NCBI GenBank assembly: GCA_023389575.1
Contig: JAEWEG010000084.1
Coordinates: forward strand, 1 to 49,387
Direction of reading: 5' to 3'
Source of the DNA: Chloroflexota bacterium
GTDB lineage: Bacteria; Chloroflexota; Chloroflexia; Thermomicrobiales; UBA6265
Length of the DNA: 49,387 nucleotides
A program made the position numbers and the translations under genes. The notes under the pieces were generated by a model. It searched no databases. It saw only the letters and a program-made list of their open reading frames with translations, and was not told where the DNA came from. Shown in pieces: positions 34,559-43,521 of the stretch; the stretch's first letter is position 1, and each line of letters opens with the position of its first letter.

Positions 34559-35407
34559 TTGACCGCTTCACAATCGCGACACGCCAACGCCGACCAGCCG
34601 CTCGCCATGATCGCGATGGACCTCGATGGCACCATCCTCGAGCGGAGTTCCCTCATCCGGCGCGAGGTCATCGACCGGCTCGTCGCCCTCGCCCAGGATG
34701 GCGTTCGTTGCGTCACCGCGACCGGCCGCCCGTTCGACTTCCAGCTCGAGATGCTCGAACTCCACGCCCTGCCCGCCTCGGCCGGTGTCTTCAGCGCCCT
34801 TATCGCCGACGAGCGCGAGATCTTCCTGCTCAACGAAAGTGGCGATCGCTACGTGCCGCACTCCCCATGGAATGATCCTGTTCGCGAGCGATGGAAGACC
34901 CTATTCCCCCTCGCCATGCGGGTGCTCGAGGCGGCCGAGGCCGAGAGTGCCCGCCGGGGCTGGGCGACCCGCCGCATCCACTCCGACGAGGAATCGTACG
35001 AGCGCGGTCTGCCCACCATCCGGCTCGACGACCCCGAGAAATCCCAGGTCATCTGCGACTGGATACGGGACCACATCCGGGAGAACGGCTATCCGCTCGC
35101 GACCAACCGCAACGTCTACATCACCCAGGTGTTCGACGCACAGGTCGGCAAGGGACCAGTCCTCGCCGAACTCTGCCGGGTGCTCGGCATCGAGCCGGCG
35201 CGGACGCTCGCCGTCGGCGATTCCACCAACGACCTCTCCATGCTCGATGGCGAGCACGGCTTCCAGGTCGCCACCATGAACAACGCCGATTTCCGGGTGA
35301 AGGACCTCGTCCGCGGCCAGGTTGGATACATCGCCAGTGCCGATGCCGGGCTGGGTGTCGCCGAAATCATCGACACCCTGTTCCTGGCCGCGACGCCGTC
35401 CTGGTAG
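34559..35407 (+). CDS. HAD-superfamily IIB (Cof-like) hydrolase
   Basis: A protein of about 282 residues with the HAD motifs: nucleophile MIAMDLDGTIL, motif II TATGRPF, motif III Lys in QVGKGPVLAEL and motif IV VGDSTNDLSML. Cof-like enzymes dephosphorylate sugar phosphates, nucleotides and flavin precursors. The start is unclear: TTG at 34559 has GGGGA upstream, while ATG at 34607 opens right at the nucleophile strand. A much longer frame begins at 33224 but crosses the oppositely oriented enolase gene and is not believed. The gene ends 11 bases before the convergent acetyltransferase stop. Confidence 0.88.
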   Translation: MTASQSRHANADQPLAMIAMDLDGTILERSSLIRREVIDRLVALAQDGVRCVTATGRPFDFQLEMLELHALPASAGVFSALIADEREIFLLNESGDRYVPHSPWNDPVRERWKTLFPLAMRVLEAAEAESARRGWATRRIHSDEESYERGLPTIRLDDPEKSQVICDWIRDHIRENGYPLATNRNVYITQVFDAQVGKGPVLAELCRVLGIEPARTLAVGDSTNDLSMLDGEHGFQVATMNNADFRVKDLVRGQVGYIASADAGLGVAEIIDTLFLAATPSW

Positions 35408-35418
35408 GGGACAGGCGA

Positions 35419-36063
35419 TCAGTCTCCGGTCAGGCCGAACAGTTCCCGGCACGGATCGAAACCGCGAATCTCCACGCCCTCCGCGAGTCCCGATCGTTCC
35501 CACTTCTCCCGGGAGAGCCGCACGTTCACGAGTTCGCTGACCGTGTCGCCATGGGCGTGGCGGGCGCGGCCGTTTGGCTCATACCCCATCGCCCTGGAGA
35601 CCCCCAGCGATGCGTGGTTATCGTGCCACGCTCCCGAGATCGCCGACTCCGCGCGCATCGGCCCGAACGCCAGCGCCAGGATCGCCCGGCGCATTTCTTT
35701 CCCAAAGCCCTTTCCTCGCGCTTCCAACCTGAGGAACGACGCCGAGTCGACCTCTCGCACCAGCGGGAATTTGGTGCCCTCCAGCGTCTGCTCGCCGATC
35801 AGGTCGTCGCCATGGAACACCGCGAACGGCAGCCGCCACGCTTCCACCGACCAGGTTCCGTAGGCGGTCCAGTAGCGTTGAAGCGTCACGACCTGGCGAC
35901 CTCGCGCCTCGCTCGCTCCCGTCAGGAGTGGCATGCCGGGGTCCATTTCCAGGTCGGCTGGCACATCACGCGCCAGTTCCATCGCCCACGCCTCGGTCAT
36001 CGGCCGCAACACCAGCGGCCCGGCCTGTATCTCAAGCCCAAACAGCGGCCAGACATCGTGCAT
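35419..36063 (-). CDS. GNAT acetyltransferase (RimJ/RimL-like)
   Basis: A 214-residue N-acetyltransferase. The fold is seen from LVLRPMTEAWAMELARDV at the start to the acetyl-CoA loop LEARGKGFGKEMRRAILALA (R-G-x-G-x-G/A type) and a later GAWHDNHASLGVSRAMGYE with the conserved Asn. It most resembles RimJ/RimL-type proteins acting on amines or protein N-termini. ATG 36063 has GGAGTGAGG upstream. The long frame reaching 37044 is antisense to other genes upstream and not considered. Confidence 0.85.
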   Translation of the reverse strand: MHDVWPLFGLEIQAGPLVLRPMTEAWAMELARDVPADLEMDPGMPLLTGASEARGRQVVTLQRYWTAYGTWSVEAWRLPFAVFHGDDLIGEQTLEGTKFPLVREVDSASFLRLEARGKGFGKEMRRAILALAFGPMRAESAISGAWHDNHASLGVSRAMGYEPNGRARHAHGDTVSELVNVRLSREKWERSGLAEGVEIRGFDPCRELFGLTGD

Positions 36064-36211
36064 CACCTCACTCCTTCGCTGATAGCAGCATACGTCGAGG
36101 GCGTGGCGGTTGAGACTCGATGGAGGATAGTTCGCAGGGATGGGAGCGTCCACCGGAGCAAGACCGGGGCGACGACATTCGACGGAGGGTGGGAACGAGA
36201 CAATGGACGAA

Positions 36212-36247
36212 AACGGCCAGGGAGCGTTTCGCGTCTCTCTGGCCGTT
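36212..36247 (-). terminator. Rho-independent terminator of the siderophore-binding gene
   Basis: AACGGCCAG (36212-36220) pairs with CTGGCCGTT (36239-36247). On the minus strand the stem is followed by TTTTCGTC, giving a T-run. It lies 28 bases past the stop codon of the gene at 36276-37271. Confidence 0.8.
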
Positions 36248-36275
36248 CGCGGTTTCGATGTGAGATGTGGTCCGC

Positions 36276-37271
36276 CTATCCCAGGCCGGTCGGTTCCCCG
36301 CCGTCCACCAGGTAGGTGCGCAGGTCGTCCAGGATCAGGTCGGCCGCCAGGTAGCCGATCGCCACCATCCAGTACTCGTCCGGTACCAGGTACACCCGGT
36401 TTTGCTGCACCGCCGTCAGCGTGCCCCAGAGCGGGTTGGCGAACAGGTCGGCCAGGTCCTCGTCGGTCGCCTCGTCCCACATCGTCACGAAGATGACGGT
36501 CGATTCGAGCTCGTTGACCTGCTCCATCGGCTGCTCGAGCCAGACTTCCTCCGCGTTCCGCTGCGATTCCGGCCGGGGCAGGCCCACCGCGTCCAGCACG
36601 ATCCCGCAGAACGCTCCGGCCTGGTACGAGCGCACCTGGCCGCTCAGGATCCGGATCACGGCCACGGTCGAGGTGTCCAGCATTTCGCCAAGATCGGCCG
36701 CCAACGCCGCCGCCTTGGCGTCGAACGCCTGCACGATCGCCGGAGCCAGTTCGGCGCGGTTGAGGGTGTCCGCGTAGAAGAGGAAGCCGTCGCGCCAGCC
36801 CGTCGAATCGAACGGGGAGAGCACGGTAGGGCCGATGCCCGCGAGTTGCTCGTAGATTCCCTCGTGCCGGAACTGGATGCCGATGATCAGGTCCGGTTGC
36901 AGCGAGGCGATCTGCTCCAGGTCGGGCTCGCCGATCACGCCCACGTTCACGATGTCGGCCGTGCCCTCGCCCAGGTAGGCGGGGAACGGCGCGCCTTCCA
37001 CGCCGGTGGTCGCGCCCACGGGCGTGAAGCCGAGCGCGAAGCACGCATCCAGCACCGGACCGTCGAGCACCACTACCCGTTGCGGGTTTTCCGGAATCTC
37101 GGTTTCGCCCATCGCGTGGGGTAACACCCTGGTCCCATCGCCGTGGGGCGTGGATTGCGCCAAGAGCGACCCGCCCTGGGCCAGGCCAATGGTGGCGATA
37201 CCCGCGCCCGCCGCGAAGGTGCGTCGCGAGGTCCGGGGCGGGCGGATGTTCGAGGTGTGGGGTGAAGTCAT
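36276..37271 (-). CDS. Iron-siderophore-type substrate-binding protein
   Basis: A 331-residue periplasmic-binding protein of the FhuD/BtuF/FecB class. The N-terminus RRTFAAGAGIATIGLAQ is a Tat-like signal. The mature domain begins with PENPQRVVVLDGPVLDACFALG, has IASLQPDLIIGIQFRHEG in the first lobe, a long connecting helix and VTMWDEATDEDLADLF in the second lobe. It would capture an iron chelate, haem or cobalamin. No permease or ATPase gene is next to it, so the rest of the importer must be elsewhere. A perfect AT-rich palindrome sits about 80 bases upstream and may be its operator. Confidence 0.85.
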   Translation of the reverse strand: MTSPHTSNIRPPRTSRRTFAAGAGIATIGLAQGGSLLAQSTPHGDGTRVLPHAMGETEIPENPQRVVVLDGPVLDACFALGFTPVGATTGVEGAPFPAYLGEGTADIVNVGVIGEPDLEQIASLQPDLIIGIQFRHEGIYEQLAGIGPTVLSPFDSTGWRDGFLFYADTLNRAELAPAIVQAFDAKAAALAADLGEMLDTSTVAVIRILSGQVRSYQAGAFCGIVLDAVGLPRPESQRNAEEVWLEQPMEQVNELESTVIFVTMWDEATDEDLADLFANPLWGTLTAVQQNRVYLVPDEYWMVAIGYLAADLILDDLRTYLVDGGEPTGLG

Positions 37272-37348
37272 CGAAATGGGTCCCTCCGGGAATGGCGCCG
37301 GGTCATCGAGCCGCGTTGGTCGCGGCGTCCCGCACCATTCAAGCGGAA

Positions 37349-37373
37349 ATATCCGATTATTTCAATCGGATAT
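37349..37373. promoter_or_regulatory. AT-rich 10-bp perfect palindrome
   Basis: ATATCCGATT-N5-AATCGGATAT stands between the LLM gene (ends 37414) and the siderophore-binding gene (starts 37271), both on the minus strand. The low GC content in a GC-rich region and the exact symmetry suit a repressor operator. It could instead be a terminator for the LLM gene, since TTTCC follows it on the minus strand. Confidence 0.55.
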
Positions 37374-37413
37374 GGACCACTTCGAGTCATCGATGGTCGT
37401 GGGTTCCGATGGG

Positions 37414-38439
37414 CTACCGGAACCTGGGCAGAACCTCCCGCGCGAACAGGTCCATGCCGTCTCGATCCGGCGCGTCCAGGAACCACAGCAGGAAATGATC
37501 CGCTCCAGCCTCGACGTAGGCTTCGATCCCTGCCGCGACCTCGTCCGGCGAGCCCATCAGCGTGGAGTTGGTGAACGATTCCGGCGCCGTGCTGGCGGAC
37601 CCATCGGCGAACGCCCGAAGCGCGGGGTCAACCGCGCCCTGGTCCGGCGCCTTGTCCAGCAACGCTTCCAAACGGCCCTGAACCTCGCCGTCGGGCGCGA
37701 TGAGCACCTGGATTTCGAGACTCTTCTCGATCTCGGCGCTGTCGCGGCCAATCTCCGCGCAGGCCGCCTCCAGCAGTCCGACCCGCCACCGGAACTCGTC
37801 CAGCCCGCAGGGAGTCGTGTTCCACCCCTGCCCGAACTCCGCGCAGGCCGCCAGCAGGCCAGGATGCACCTCGCCGAACCAGATCGGTGGGTGCGGTTCC
37901 TGAACCGGAAGTGGCGTGCACGTTGCATCGGTGACGCCAAACGCGCCGTGCGACACCGTGATCGGCGAGGACGCGGTCCACAGGTCCTTGATCAGGCGGA
38001 TGCCGTCCACGGTTTCCGCCACGCGCTGGTCCACCTCCTCCGGATACGGCAGGTGATAGGCGCGGTTCTCCCGCACCTGCTGGCCGTAGTCGTAGAACAT
38101 GATGAAGCGGCCGCCACTGAGATGGTCCAGCGTGGCCGACGTCTTGGCCGCGATGGCCGGGTCCCGGAAGTAATGCGCCTGGTGGATCATGCCCAGCTTG
38201 GCGGAGGAGGTCACGCCTACCAGCGCGCTGAGCGTCGTCCACCCTTCCAGGATCGCTTCGTCCCGACCAAGCATCAGGTGGTCGGCCACCCACAGCGAGT
38301 CATAGCCGAGCGCATCGGCGTGCGCCCCAAGCTGGAGCGTCACCGGCCCGTCGAGATGGTCGAAGTTCGGCGTGCGGAACAGGCCCGCCGTGGGGTTGGC
38401 GAAAATCGGCAGGCAGTAACCGAATCGTGGTGATGGCAT
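37414..38439 (-). CDS. LLM-class flavin-dependent oxidoreductase
   Basis: A 341-residue luciferase-like monooxygenase (TIM barrel). Features are RFGYCLPIFANPTAG at the start, ALGYDSLWVADHLMLG near residue 43, MIHQAHYFRDPAIAAKTSATLDHLSGGRF (two neighbouring segments of the family signature) and the C-terminal EAYVEAGADHFLLWF. These enzymes use FMN or F420; the PPOX protein in this window makes F420 use plausible. ATG 38439 has GGAGG upstream. The substrate is unknown. Confidence 0.9.
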   Translation of the reverse strand: MPSPRFGYCLPIFANPTAGLFRTPNFDHLDGPVTLQLGAHADALGYDSLWVADHLMLGRDEAILEGWTTLSALVGVTSSAKLGMIHQAHYFRDPAIAAKTSATLDHLSGGRFIMFYDYGQQVRENRAYHLPYPEEVDQRVAETVDGIRLIKDLWTASSPITVSHGAFGVTDATCTPLPVQEPHPPIWFGEVHPGLLAACAEFGQGWNTTPCGLDEFRWRVGLLEAACAEIGRDSAEIEKSLEIQVLIAPDGEVQGRLEALLDKAPDQGAVDPALRAFADGSASTAPESFTNSTLMGSPDEVAAGIEAYVEAGADHFLLWFLDAPDRDGMDLFAREVLPRFR

Positions 38440-38596
38440 GCGGAAACCTCCAGGATTGGCTCAGTATGAGATGGTTTCAATGGCGACAGTGTTCGGCAAT
38501 TCCACCAGTCGTGCAAGATGCGGCGTCACTGCAAATAGGGCGTGAACCAGCCCTCGCGGAGAGCGTGACATCCCGTGTCTGAATTACCATGTCGCC

Positions 38597-39547
38597 ATGC
38601 GAAATCTGACCAGCGTGGGTCGCAAGGCACTGACGCCGTCCCAACAAACGAACGAATCGACAAGCCAGATACCATCCCGCTGGCGGGACCTGCTCGATCG
38701 CGGCCTGCCCGTGGCCGTGTTCTTCGCCATCGCGTTCCTCATCGACCAGGCCACCGGCCAGCGCTACAGCGCCATCTGGGGCAGCGCCGCCATCGTCGCG
38801 TCGGTCGCCTCGGTGTTCCCGGGCGTCCGGCCCACGCTGCTGGCGTTCGGCGGCTATGGCCTGATCTGGGGGACCTTCAATCTGGGCCGGGCCGTGGCTG
38901 ACGACGCGGGGATCGCCCTCGCCGGGCAATCGGCCGTCTCCTCCTTCGAAGCCGGGCTGTTCGGCGGCACGCTGCCCACGCAATGGCTGCAGGATCGGTT
39001 TTTCGATCCGGATCGCCTCCAGCCGCACGATGTCGCCCTCGCGCTGGTGCACCTTTCCTTTTTCATCACCCCGTTCGTGGTGGGCCTGGTCCTGTGGTTC
39101 TGGCGACGTGCAATGTTTGGCCGCTACAGCCGCGCCACCGCCATCACCTTTGGGCTCGGACTGATCGGTTTCCTGCTGCTGCCCACCGCTCCACCGTGGA
39201 TGAGCGATCCGGATACCGTCACCCGCGTCACAACTGGCCTCTTCTCGTCGGGAGACGTCAACGCCTCGTCCTGGCGTGATGGTGACGCCCTCTCGTTCGA
39301 GCCCAACCATCTCGCCGCCCTTCCGTCGGTCCACGTGGCGATCGGGGTCCTCGTGTTCCTCGCGCTGCGGTCGTTTTCGCGCCGCTGGTCGTGGGCGGGG
39401 GGCGCCTACGCGGTGGCAATGACACTCGCCGTGGTCTACCTGGGCGAGCATTTCGTGCTGGACGCCCTGCTTGGCTGGGCCATCGCCCTGGTCGGCTGGC
39501 GCCTGACTCGTCCCGTGATCACGGGGCAGGAGAGCGCATGGACGTGA
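38597..39547 (+). CDS. PAP2-superfamily membrane phosphatase
   Basis: A 316-residue membrane protein with several helices and the PAP2 catalytic signature: LLPTAPPWM (around residue 197), LPSVHVAIGV with the first catalytic His (around residue 248), and YLGEHFVLDALLG with the second (around residue 284). Members dephosphorylate lipid phosphates or transfer inositol phosphate in lipid synthesis (Aur1/Ipt1-like). The 3' end overlaps the start of the DNA glycosylase gene by 10 bases. Confidence 0.88.
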   Translation: MRNLTSVGRKALTPSQQTNESTSQIPSRWRDLLDRGLPVAVFFAIAFLIDQATGQRYSAIWGSAAIVASVASVFPGVRPTLLAFGGYGLIWGTFNLGRAVADDAGIALAGQSAVSSFEAGLFGGTLPTQWLQDRFFDPDRLQPHDVALALVHLSFFITPFVVGLVLWFWRRAMFGRYSRATAITFGLGLIGFLLLPTAPPWMSDPDTVTRVTTGLFSSGDVNASSWRDGDALSFEPNHLAALPSVHVAIGVLVFLALRSFSRRWSWAGGAYAVAMTLAVVYLGEHFVLDALLGWAIALVGWRLTRPVITGQESAWT

Positions 39548-40146
39548 GCAGGTTTCCTGGATTCCTGGACGAACCGGTGGAGGAGGTCGCGCGGCGCCTG
39601 CTGGGCTGCCTGCTGGTTCGCACCATCGACGACCAGCGGGTGACGGTCCGGATCGTCGAAACCGAGGCGTACGACCAGGACGACGCCGCCAGTCATGCGT
39701 TCCGGGGGCCGACCGCGCGAAACGGGGTCATGTTTGGCGAGAGCGGGCATCTGTACGTCTACTTCACCTACGGCATGCATTACTGCTGCAACGTGGTGAG
39801 CGGTCCGGCCGGTCACGGCTCCGGTGTGCTCATCCGGGCCGGGGAGCCGGTGACTGGAGCGCCCTTCATCGAGGAACGGCGAGGCGTGCTGGGGTTCAAC
39901 GCCACCAACGGACCCGCCAAGCTCTGCCAGGCGCTGGAAATTACCCGGGAGCTCGACGGGCACGACCTGCGCCAGCCGCCGGTGGAACTCTGCCAGGGGG
40001 ACTTGCGACCGGGAGAGTCCATCAGCCGGTCGCCCCGGATCGGTATTTCGAAGGCCACCGACCTCGCCCGGCGCTTCTATATCACCGGCAATCCCTACGT
40101 TTCCCGGGGACCGCGCGCGTTGGTGGGCGAGTTACTGCCGACGTAG
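39538..40146 (+). CDS. 3-methyladenine DNA glycosylase (AAG/MPG type)
   Basis: A 202-residue base-excision repair enzyme. The family motif VETEAYDQDDAASHAFRG (around residue 38) includes the catalytic Glu and is followed by TARNGVMFGESGHLYVYFTY and YGMHYCCNVVS, then the DNA-binding region NGPAKLCQALEI. It removes alkylated and deaminated purines. ATG 39538 has CAGGAG upstream and lies inside the end of the PAP2 gene, so the two are probably translated from one mRNA. Confidence 0.94.
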   Translation: MDVSRFPGFLDEPVEEVARRLLGCLLVRTIDDQRVTVRIVETEAYDQDDAASHAFRGPTARNGVMFGESGHLYVYFTYGMHYCCNVVSGPAGHGSGVLIRAGEPVTGAPFIEERRGVLGFNATNGPAKLCQALEITRELDGHDLRQPPVELCQGDLRPGESISRSPRIGISKATDLARRFYITGNPYVSRGPRALVGELLPT

Positions 40147-40179
40147 ATTTTCGGGTTCCGGCGGGAGCCTCGTTGCCCC

Positions 40180-41316
40180 TTATTCCGCCGAGACCCGGTG
40201 ATGCACCGGTTCGCCGTCCAGCACGCGCTGGATGTTGAACCACAACTCCTGCGAATCCCGGATCCAGGTCCAGGGTCCCTGCGCCGCCGAGTGCGGGGTC
40301 AGGATCACCCGGTGCTCCGGAGCCTCGTGGAAGTCGTGCAGCCGGCTGCCGGACGGGAGCGGCTCCTCGGCGAAGACCTCCAGCGCCGCCGCCCGGATCT
40401 CCCAGCTATCCAGCGCGTGAATCAGCGCATCCTGGTCCACCAGCTTGCCACGCGCGGAGTTGACGAACAGCGCCGTGGGCTTCATCCGGGCGAACTCGTT
40501 CGCGCCGATGATCCCTTCGGTCTGCTCGTTCAGCGCGAGGTGAACCGAAAGCACGTCCGATTGCTGGAACACCTCGTCCCATTCCACGTACTCGATGCCC
40601 AGCGACTCCTCCAGCTCAGGGAACCGGCGGATGTCCCAGTACACCGTTCGCATGTTGAAGGCCTTCGCCACCGACGCCACCGGCCGGGCAATTTCGCCCA
40701 TGCCGAGCAGTCCCAGCGTTAGGTCGCTCACGATCTGCACACCAGGGTGGTAGGCGCCCCACTCGTTGAGGTACCCGCGGCTCGTCATGTAGTCCCGCTG
40801 GTCCGCCATCCGCTTCAGGTCGCCCAGGATCATCGCCCACACATGCTCGGCCACGGCCGAGTAGTTGACGAGCGGGGTCGCCGCCACCGGCACGCCGAGT
40901 TTCGCGGCCGCGTCCATCGGCACGCCCCGATAGTCCAGCCCCAGGTGCTGGATCAGCTTCAGCTTCGTCGCCCCGCTCAGCGCCTCGGGCGGCAGGGTTT
41001 CCTTGTGCAGGATGAAGAAGTCGGCGTCGGCCACCTCCCGCGCGATCGCGCCTGGCTCGTTCGTGTCCACCAGCCGCGCGCCCATCTCGGTGAACAGGCT
41101 GCTGAATCCCCGTTGCGACTTCACCGGATCGTACAGCCACACCAGGTCGTACTCGCGCTTGCCCAGCACGTCGCCCACGGTGAGCACTCGTTCCCGGGCG
41201 CCATGGTCTTCGACCGTTAGCCGTTCCTGGACGTGAGGGCCCCACGCCTCCCACGACCGCATGCCCAGCAGGGTGTTTCCGATGTTGTCCCAAACCACGA
41301 TCTTGAGCCTGTCCAT
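40180..41316 (-). CDS. D-2-hydroxyacid dehydrogenase family protein
   Basis: A 378-residue NAD(P)-dependent dehydrogenase. It has the nucleotide-binding GLLGMGEIARPVA near residue 203, the catalytic Arg in FVNSARGKLVD near residue 284, Glu in EVFAEEPLP near residue 314 and His in LTPHSAAQG near residue 338. Such enzymes reduce or oxidise 2-keto/2-hydroxy acids. It is the last gene of the second sugar operon and is separated from the Gfo/Idh gene by 155 bases rich in secondary structure. It may handle a keto- or hydroxy-acid product of the imported sugar. Confidence 0.9.
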   Translation of the reverse strand: MDRLKIVVWDNIGNTLLGMRSWEAWGPHVQERLTVEDHGARERVLTVGDVLGKREYDLVWLYDPVKSQRGFSSLFTEMGARLVDTNEPGAIAREVADADFFILHKETLPPEALSGATKLKLIQHLGLDYRGVPMDAAAKLGVPVAATPLVNYSAVAEHVWAMILGDLKRMADQRDYMTSRGYLNEWGAYHPGVQIVSDLTLGLLGMGEIARPVASVAKAFNMRTVYWDIRRFPELEESLGIEYVEWDEVFQQSDVLSVHLALNEQTEGIIGANEFARMKPTALFVNSARGKLVDQDALIHALDSWEIRAAALEVFAEEPLPSGSRLHDFHEAPEHRVILTPHSAAQGPWTWIRDSQELWFNIQRVLDGEPVHHRVSAE

Positions 41317-41374
41317 GCATGCCCTCGTTTCATTGTCAGAAAGTGCGGAAACACGTGAATTCCGTGCGTTGTAG

Positions 41375-41448
41375 GGACAGCCGTGTAGGGAAGGTCCAGG
41401 CGCGAAGCGCCGTATGGCCTTCCGCCCCGGGCGAGCGTGTGGCTGTCC
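41375..41448 (-). other. Structured intercistronic region
   Basis: Nested inverted repeats: GGACAGCC (41375-41382) with GGCTGTCC (41441-41448), GGAAGG (41389-41394) with CCTTCC (41418-41423), and GGCGC-GAA-GCGCC at the centre (41399-41411). It lies between the Gfo/Idh gene and the 2-hydroxyacid dehydrogenase gene. Possible roles are an attenuator or an mRNA processing site. Confidence 0.5.
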
Positions 41449-41471
41449 TGTTCAGACGCCCGAGGCACTCA

Positions 41472-42668
41472 TCAAGCCTCCAGGGTCGCCTGGTACGCCG
41501 TGCCCTTGCCCGACACCAGGTCGTCCACGCGCATCGACTGCCCCGCCAGCTCCGCTTCCAGGAAACCGTACGAGATCGCCAGCGACCGCAACCCGAAGGC
41601 GCCGTCCACTTCCGGCGCGCGGTCCTCCAAGATCGCCGCCGCGAAATCCGCGTGCTCGATCGCCAGCAGGTTGGCGTCGATATCCTCGAACGGCAGGTCG
41701 TACGTGCCAAGCCGCTCGCCCCCGAAGAGCCGCGCCGTCACCTCGTCCAGATGGAAGTCTGGAACCACCGCGAGCTGTCCTGCCGGATCGATCGCCACAT
41801 CCTGGCCGTCCTGTCGCAGCGTCAGGCCCAGCGCCTTGCCCGACCGGTCGTGCGGGATCGAGAGCGTGCCCTTGCGCCCATGCGCCACCCGCGTGAAGTG
41901 GCCCTGACCGCGACCCGCCAGGTCGATCACCCAGTTCGCGATGGCGCCGCTTTCGAACCGCGCCACGCCCACCGAAAGGTCCTCAGCGTCGACCTCGTGC
42001 CAGGCTCCGTTGGTGTCCACCCGTTGCTCGTCCACGATCGCGCTGAATCCGAACAGGTCCCGGATCGGCCCGGCGAAGAACTCCAGCAGGTCGGCATAGT
42101 GAATGCCCATGTCCACCACGATCCCACCCGATTGCCGGCGGTGCCGCCACGGCGTGATGATCACCCGCTCGCCCGACCCCGACGACGACTGCGTGAAGAG
42201 GTGCAGCGGACCCAGAACGCCCGCGTCGAGCAGGGCCTTCGCCAGCCGGTTGATCGGGTCTCGCCGGTAATTCTCGGCCACCGCCAGCTTGCGGTTCGCG
42301 GCGTCCGCCGCCTGGACCAGCGATGCTCCCTGCGCGACCGTCAGCGCGATCGGCTTCTCCACCATCACATGCAGGCCCAGCGAGAACGCCTCGATTCCGA
42401 CCGGCGCATGCAGGTCCGGCGAGGTGGTTACGAGCAGGCCATCGAGTTGCCCGGTTCCGGCGTGCATCGCCGCCACCGAGTCGAACACCTGGGGACGCCG
42501 TCCCAGCAACTCCTCCGCCAGGTCGGCCGCCAAGGCAGCGTTCTCCGGCATCACGTCGCAGACCGCCACCAGGTCCCAGGGTTGCGCGCCGATATCCACC
42601 AGCTTGCGCAGCCCCCGGATATGCCGCCGGCCCATTCCCCCGCATCCAACAAGCCCAAGTCCCAGCAT
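41472..42668 (-). CDS. Gfo/Idh/MocA family dehydrogenase
   Basis: A 398-residue NAD(P)-dependent oxidoreductase. It has the Rossmann motif LGLGLVGCGGMGRRHIRGL, the EKP motif VMVEKPIALT (around residue 110) and the second-domain motif GGIVVDMGIHYADLLEFF with the catalytic Asp and His (around residue 187). It acts on sugars, inositols or their acids. It lies 64 bases after the TIM-barrel isomerase-like gene, in the operon with the second sugar importer. Confidence 0.92.
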   Translation of the reverse strand: MLGLGLVGCGGMGRRHIRGLRKLVDIGAQPWDLVAVCDVMPENAALAADLAEELLGRRPQVFDSVAAMHAGTGQLDGLLVTTSPDLHAPVGIEAFSLGLHVMVEKPIALTVAQGASLVQAADAANRKLAVAENYRRDPINRLAKALLDAGVLGPLHLFTQSSSGSGERVIITPWRHRRQSGGIVVDMGIHYADLLEFFAGPIRDLFGFSAIVDEQRVDTNGAWHEVDAEDLSVGVARFESGAIANWVIDLAGRGQGHFTRVAHGRKGTLSIPHDRSGKALGLTLRQDGQDVAIDPAGQLAVVPDFHLDEVTARLFGGERLGTYDLPFEDIDANLLAIEHADFAAAILEDRAPEVDGAFGLRSLAISYGFLEAELAGQSMRVDDLVSGKGTAYQATLEA

Positions 42669-42732
42669 GCATTCCGCCCTCTAAGAAGGAACCGGCACGG
42701 CAGGCCGCGCCAGTCGTCCGCCAGCAATCCGC

Positions 42733-43515
42733 TCAGCCGATATCGTATCCGAGCCCGCGCAGGTAGTCCGCGTTGATTCTGGCGCTCTCCAGCGGCGAGA
42801 TATCGCTCTGGCTCTGCTCCAGCACCACCCAGCCAGTGAACTCGCGCCGGACCAGTTCGGCCAGGATGCCGGCGAAGTCGATCCCGATCGTGCCCCGGCC
42901 GAGTTCCTGGAACTTCCCGTGGCCCCAGTCCTTGAGATGGATGTAGCCGAGCCGGCCCCAGTACGCGTCCAGCACCGTCAGCGGATCCTCGCCCACCAGC
43001 GCAATGTGCGAGGCGTCCAGGCACAGCTTCAGTTCTCGGGTCTGCGCCACCAGCAGGTCGATCTCCTCCGAGGTCTCGATGGTGCAGGCCACGTGGGGGT
43101 GATAGCTCACGGTGACCCCCACCTCCTTGCCGAACACCGCCAGGTCCTCGCAGGTCGACGCCACGGACGCGTACTCCTCCTGGGTCGGAGGTCGCCAACG
43201 CAGGCGCCCGCCACCGACCAGCCCGAACTGCTCGGCGCCGACCTCCGCCGCGAACCGCACCTGGTTCCGCAGCTTCATCCGCTGCAGGTCGGAATCCTGG
43301 GTCTCGATCCCGGCGAACAGCGTCGCCACCGTGAGGTCGCCAAGCGCCTCCTTCAGGCTCGCCGGGGTGCCGAGCACGTCGAGCGAATGCCCGAACAACT
43401 CAACCGCGCCCCATCCGGTCTCGCGGATATCGGCCAGCGCCGCCGGCACGTCGCAGGTGGCTCCCCAGTTGATCGTGCTGTATGCAAACCGGAGGTGATG
43501 TGGAGTGGAAGTCAC
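42733..43515 (-). CDS. Sugar phosphate isomerase/epimerase-like TIM barrel
   Basis: A 260-residue protein of the xylose-isomerase-like/AP-endonuclease-2 TIM-barrel family, close to inosose dehydratase (IolE) and hydroxypyruvate isomerase types. Metal-ligand strands are GWGAVELFGHSLD, VSYHPHVACTIET (His), LCLDASHIALVGEDP (Asp/His), YIHLKDWGHGKF and WVVLEQSQSD (Glu). It sits seven bases after the permease stop codon. It probably isomerises or dehydrates the imported sugar together with the Gfo/Idh enzyme. Confidence 0.88.
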   Translation of the reverse strand: MTSTPHHLRFAYSTINWGATCDVPAALADIRETGWGAVELFGHSLDVLGTPASLKEALGDLTVATLFAGIETQDSDLQRMKLRNQVRFAAEVGAEQFGLVGGGRLRWRPPTQEEYASVASTCEDLAVFGKEVGVTVSYHPHVACTIETSEEIDLLVAQTRELKLCLDASHIALVGEDPLTVLDAYWGRLGYIHLKDWGHGKFQELGRGTIGIDFAGILAELVRREFTGWVVLEQSQSDISPLESARINADYLRGLGYDIG

Positions 43516-43521
43516 GAAAGG

